Part shown: positions 6,639 through 8,145 of the stretch, one piece after another
Layout: each line of letters opens with the position of its first letter
Numbering within the stretch: position 1 is the stretch's first letter
NCBI GenBank assembly: GCA_017861215.1
Contig: JAGFXN010000065.1
Coordinates: forward strand, 1-8,145
From: Deltaproteobacteria bacterium
Lineage (GTDB): Bacteria > Desulfobacterota > Desulfuromonadia > Geobacterales > DSM-12255
Direction: 5' to 3'
DNA length: 8,145 nt
Notes under the pieces: model-generated
Database searches by the model: none
What the model was told of the DNA's origin: nothing
The model's input: only the letters and a program-made list of their open reading frames with translations
Made by a program: the position numbers and the translations under genes

Positions 6639-7147
6639 GACAGATTCTGATGACAGGGCTGATGCTGCTTCTTTTGCTTCCCGTGCTCACTTGTGCCGAG
6701 GTAAAGCCGCCTGTTGCAAGAAATGAAGAGCCAATACAAATAAAGTCAGACAATCTCCATGCTGATAACGAACGGAAAATGGCGACATTTACCGGTAATG
6801 TGGCTGCCAGGCAGGGGGATCTGACAATTTATGCTGACAGGCTGGTGGTCAGTTATGATGATGAGGGCGGCGGCATACGCAGTGCTGAAGTCTTTGGCAA
6901 TGTGCGGATTCTTCAGGGTGACCGGCGGGCGCAGGCAGACCACGGGATTTATGATGCCAAAAACTCCACAATCGTGCTTGATGGCAACCCCAAGGTGTTT
7001 CAGAACAACGACACCATATCAGGCAGGATTATCACCTACTACCTTGATGAGGATAAGAGCGAAGTAACCTCGGGAGCCGGCAGCAGGGTAGAAGCTGTTA
7101 TTCACCCGAAGGGGAAAGGAAGTGATGGGAAATCCCCCAAACCGTGA
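6635..7147 (+). CDS. lptA: LPS export periplasmic bridge protein LptA
   Basis: A periplasmic protein (170 aa) of the OstA/LptA family whose beta-jellyroll units form the bridge carrying lipopolysaccharide from LptC to the outer-membrane LptD. A signal peptide covers about residues 1-21, with a hydrophobic core GLMLLLLLPVL and likely cleavage after LTCA. C20 does not sit in a good lipobox, because the residue before it is Thr, so a secreted rather than lipidated protein is more likely. The OstA core spans about 33-160: PIQIKSDNLHAD, MATFTGNVAARQGDLTIYAD, EVFGNVRILQGDRRAQADHG, YDAKNSTIVLDGNPKVFQ. The basic tail (PKGKGSDGKSPKP) is partly encoded in the overlap with lptB. The start overlaps lptC by 4 nt, and AGAGGA (6625-6630) sits 4 nt upstream. 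The end overlaps lptB by 23 nt. Confidence 0.94.
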   Translation: MRQILMTGLMLLLLLPVLTCAEVKPPVARNEEPIQIKSDNLHADNERKMATFTGNVAARQGDLTIYADRLVVSYDDEGGGIRSAEVFGNVRILQGDRRAQADHGIYDAKNSTIVLDGNPKVFQNNDTISGRIITYYLDEDKSEVTSGAGSRVEAVIHPKGKGSDGKSPKP

Positions 7148-7865
7148 CATCCTCACCGCCCGCGGCTTGAGAAAATCTTTCGGCAGTCGTGTTGTTGTCA
7201 ACGGTATTGACATCGACCTTGAAGCGGGCGAGGTTGCCGGACTCCTTGGTCCTAATGGTGCAGGCAAGACGACAACGTTTTACATGATTGTCGGCCTGTG
7301 CCGACCTGACAGCGGGGAGATAGCAATGTGCGGAGAGCCGATTACAAAGCTTCCCGTCTTCTTGCGCGCCAGGCGCGGGCTCAGCTATCTTCCCCAGGAG
7401 CCGTCCGTGTTCAGGCAGTTGACTGTTGAGCAGAACCTGCTGGCAATACTTGAAACCACCGAGTCCTCAAGGGATGCACAAAAACAGCGGGCGGACGAAC
7501 TTCTGAACGAGTTCAGAATCACCCATATTGCCAAAAGCAAAGGGTTTTCCCTTTCCGGAGGCGAGCGTCGCCGCGTAGAGATTGCCAGGGCTCTGGCAAC
7601 CCGGCCGAAGTTCATTCTGCTGGATGAACCTTTTGCCGGCATCGATCCGATAGCAGTAATTGACATCCAGAGCATTATTGCGGAACTAAAAGCGAAAAGT
7701 ATTGGTATACTTATTTCAGATCATAATGTGCGGGAAACTCTCGGGGTCTGCGACAAGGCGTATATTGTGAATGCCGGTGAACTGGTGGTGTGCGGCACTC
7801 CTGAAGAGATTGCCAACAGCAGGGAAGCGCGCGAGATTTATCTTGGCGACAAATTCAGGCTGTAA
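7125..7865 (+). CDS. lptB: LPS export ABC transporter ATP-binding protein LptB
   Basis: A cytoplasmic ATPase subunit of the LptB2FG transporter (246 aa, close to E. coli's 241) that powers lipopolysaccharide extraction from the inner membrane. All ABC motifs are intact: Walker A GPNGAGKTT (42-50), Q-loop YLPQEPSVFRQLT (Q91), signature LSGGERRRVEIARAL (143-157), Walker B FILLDEPFAGIDP (with E168) and the switch histidine H200 in SDHNVRET. The LPQEPSVFRQLT segment is typical of LptB rather than of LivF-like ATPases. ATG 7125 is chosen because AAAGGA (7115-7120) lies 4 nt before it; a GTG at 7122 is the only close alternative. The first 23 nt lie inside lptA in another frame. The partner permeases LptF and LptG are not in this window. 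Confidence 0.96.
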   Translation: MGNPPNRDILTARGLRKSFGSRVVVNGIDIDLEAGEVAGLLGPNGAGKTTTFYMIVGLCRPDSGEIAMCGEPITKLPVFLRARRGLSYLPQEPSVFRQLTVEQNLLAILETTESSRDAQKQRADELLNEFRITHIAKSKGFSLSGGERRRVEIARALATRPKFILLDEPFAGIDPIAVIDIQSIIAELKAKSIGILISDHNVRETLGVCDKAYIVNAGELVVCGTPEEIANSREAREIYLGDKFRL

Positions 7866-7885
7866 GAAACTTGCTTCTGTTGTAT

Positions 7886-7890
7886 GAGGA
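7886..7890 (+). promoter_or_regulatory. Ribosome binding site of rpoN
   Basis: GAGGA lies 6 nt before the ATG at 7897. ATGs at 7884 and 7890 are out of frame with the sigma-54 reading frame, so this site fixes the start. Confidence 0.6.
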
Positions 7891-7896
7891 TGGTTG

Positions 7897-8145
7897 ATGG
7901 CTCTTGAGATGCGCCAACAGATGAAGCTGACCCAGCAGCTGGTGATGACACCGCAGCTGCAACAAGCTATCAAGCTGCTGCAGCTGTCGCGTCTTGAACT
8001 CCAGGATTTGGTGCTGCAGGAACTTGAGGAAAATCCGATTCTTGAAGAAAGCATGGAGCAGGAGACGCTGAAAGATGTTGAGCAGGTTGAGCTGCAGGAG
8101 CAGGAACCGGAGCCGCTGGAAGAAAGTGAACGTTTCAAGGAAGTT
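7897..8145 (+). CDS. rpoN: RNA polymerase sigma-54 factor, N-terminal part (runs off the window)
   Basis: Only the first 83 codons are present; the frame is still open at the window edge. Residues 5-52 are the classic sigma-54 region I: a Gln/Leu-rich stretch with KLTQQLVMTPQLQQAIKLLQ (10-29), LSRLELQDLVLQELEENP and then LEE. Region I contacts core polymerase and the melted promoter and keeps the holoenzyme silent until an enhancer-binding ATPase acts. Residues after about 50 are acidic and Glu/Gln-rich (QEQEPEPLEESE), matching the variable region II linker. It begins 31 bp after lptB with no terminator between, so it is probably co-transcribed with the lpt genes. The lptB-rpoN order is the same as in E. 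coli. Confidence 0.95.
   Translation, partial: MALEMRQQMKLTQQLVMTPQLQQAIKLLQLSRLELQDLVLQELEENPILEESMEQETLKDVEQVELQEQEPEPLEESERFKEV

Noticed and set aside
7716..8138. 140-codon Ser/Cys-rich open frame on the - strand opposite lptB and rpoN
   Set aside because: The serine-rich composition is what the Glu/Gln-rich start of rpoN gives in antisense, so it is not an independent gene.

Overview
The window is a stretch of chromosome from a Gram-negative bacterium, most likely a member of the Geobacterales or a close relative in the Desulfuromonadia (former Deltaproteobacteria). I infer this from three things: the gene order kdsB-pyrG-kdsA-kdsD-kdsC-lptC-lptA-lptB-rpoN, the resemblance of these proteins to Geobacter homologues as I remember them, and a DtxR-type regulator fused to a FeoA domain, which also fits iron-metabolising Geobacter relatives. 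No database search was possible. Every intact gene is on the + strand. I see no mobile element, CRISPR array, tRNA or rRNA.

Layout. Positions 42-689 encode a DtxR-family metalloregulator with a C-terminal FeoA domain, closed by a strong intrinsic terminator at 708-735. A gene-free stretch of about 400 bp (690-1093) follows. It holds that terminator, two predicted hairpins and candidate promoter elements for the next operon. From 1094 to 5906 runs a five-gene unit: kdsB, pyrG, kdsA, kdsD and kdsC, ending at an intrinsic terminator (5935-5966). After a 153-bp gap with candidate promoters comes the lipopolysaccharide-transport unit lptC, lptA and lptB (6060-7865), with overlapping genes. The N-terminal 83 codons of rpoN (sigma-54) follow and run off the end of the window.

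How the genes work together. KdsD makes arabinose 5-phosphate, KdsA condenses it with phosphoenolpyruvate to Kdo-8-phosphate, KdsC removes the phosphate, and KdsB activates Kdo with CTP to CMP-Kdo. PyrG makes CTP, the co-substrate of KdsB. The operon therefore covers ribulose 5-phosphate to CMP-Kdo and also supplies the nucleotide. LptC, LptA and LptB belong to the machinery that carries finished lipopolysaccharide from the inner membrane across the periplasm. Active-site residues are intact in all these enzymes. KdsA carries the four ligands of the metal-dependent class.

This is mostly a conserved core region, and I do not see a wholly new system. The points most worth a second look are a 74-nt near-perfect hairpin between kdsA and kdsD, the shortened DNA-binding region and mixed metal-ligand set of the DtxR-FeoA protein, and the lack of a Shine-Dalgarno site before the first gene of both operons. 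For lptC, a good promoter lies so close to the start that the transcript may be almost leaderless.
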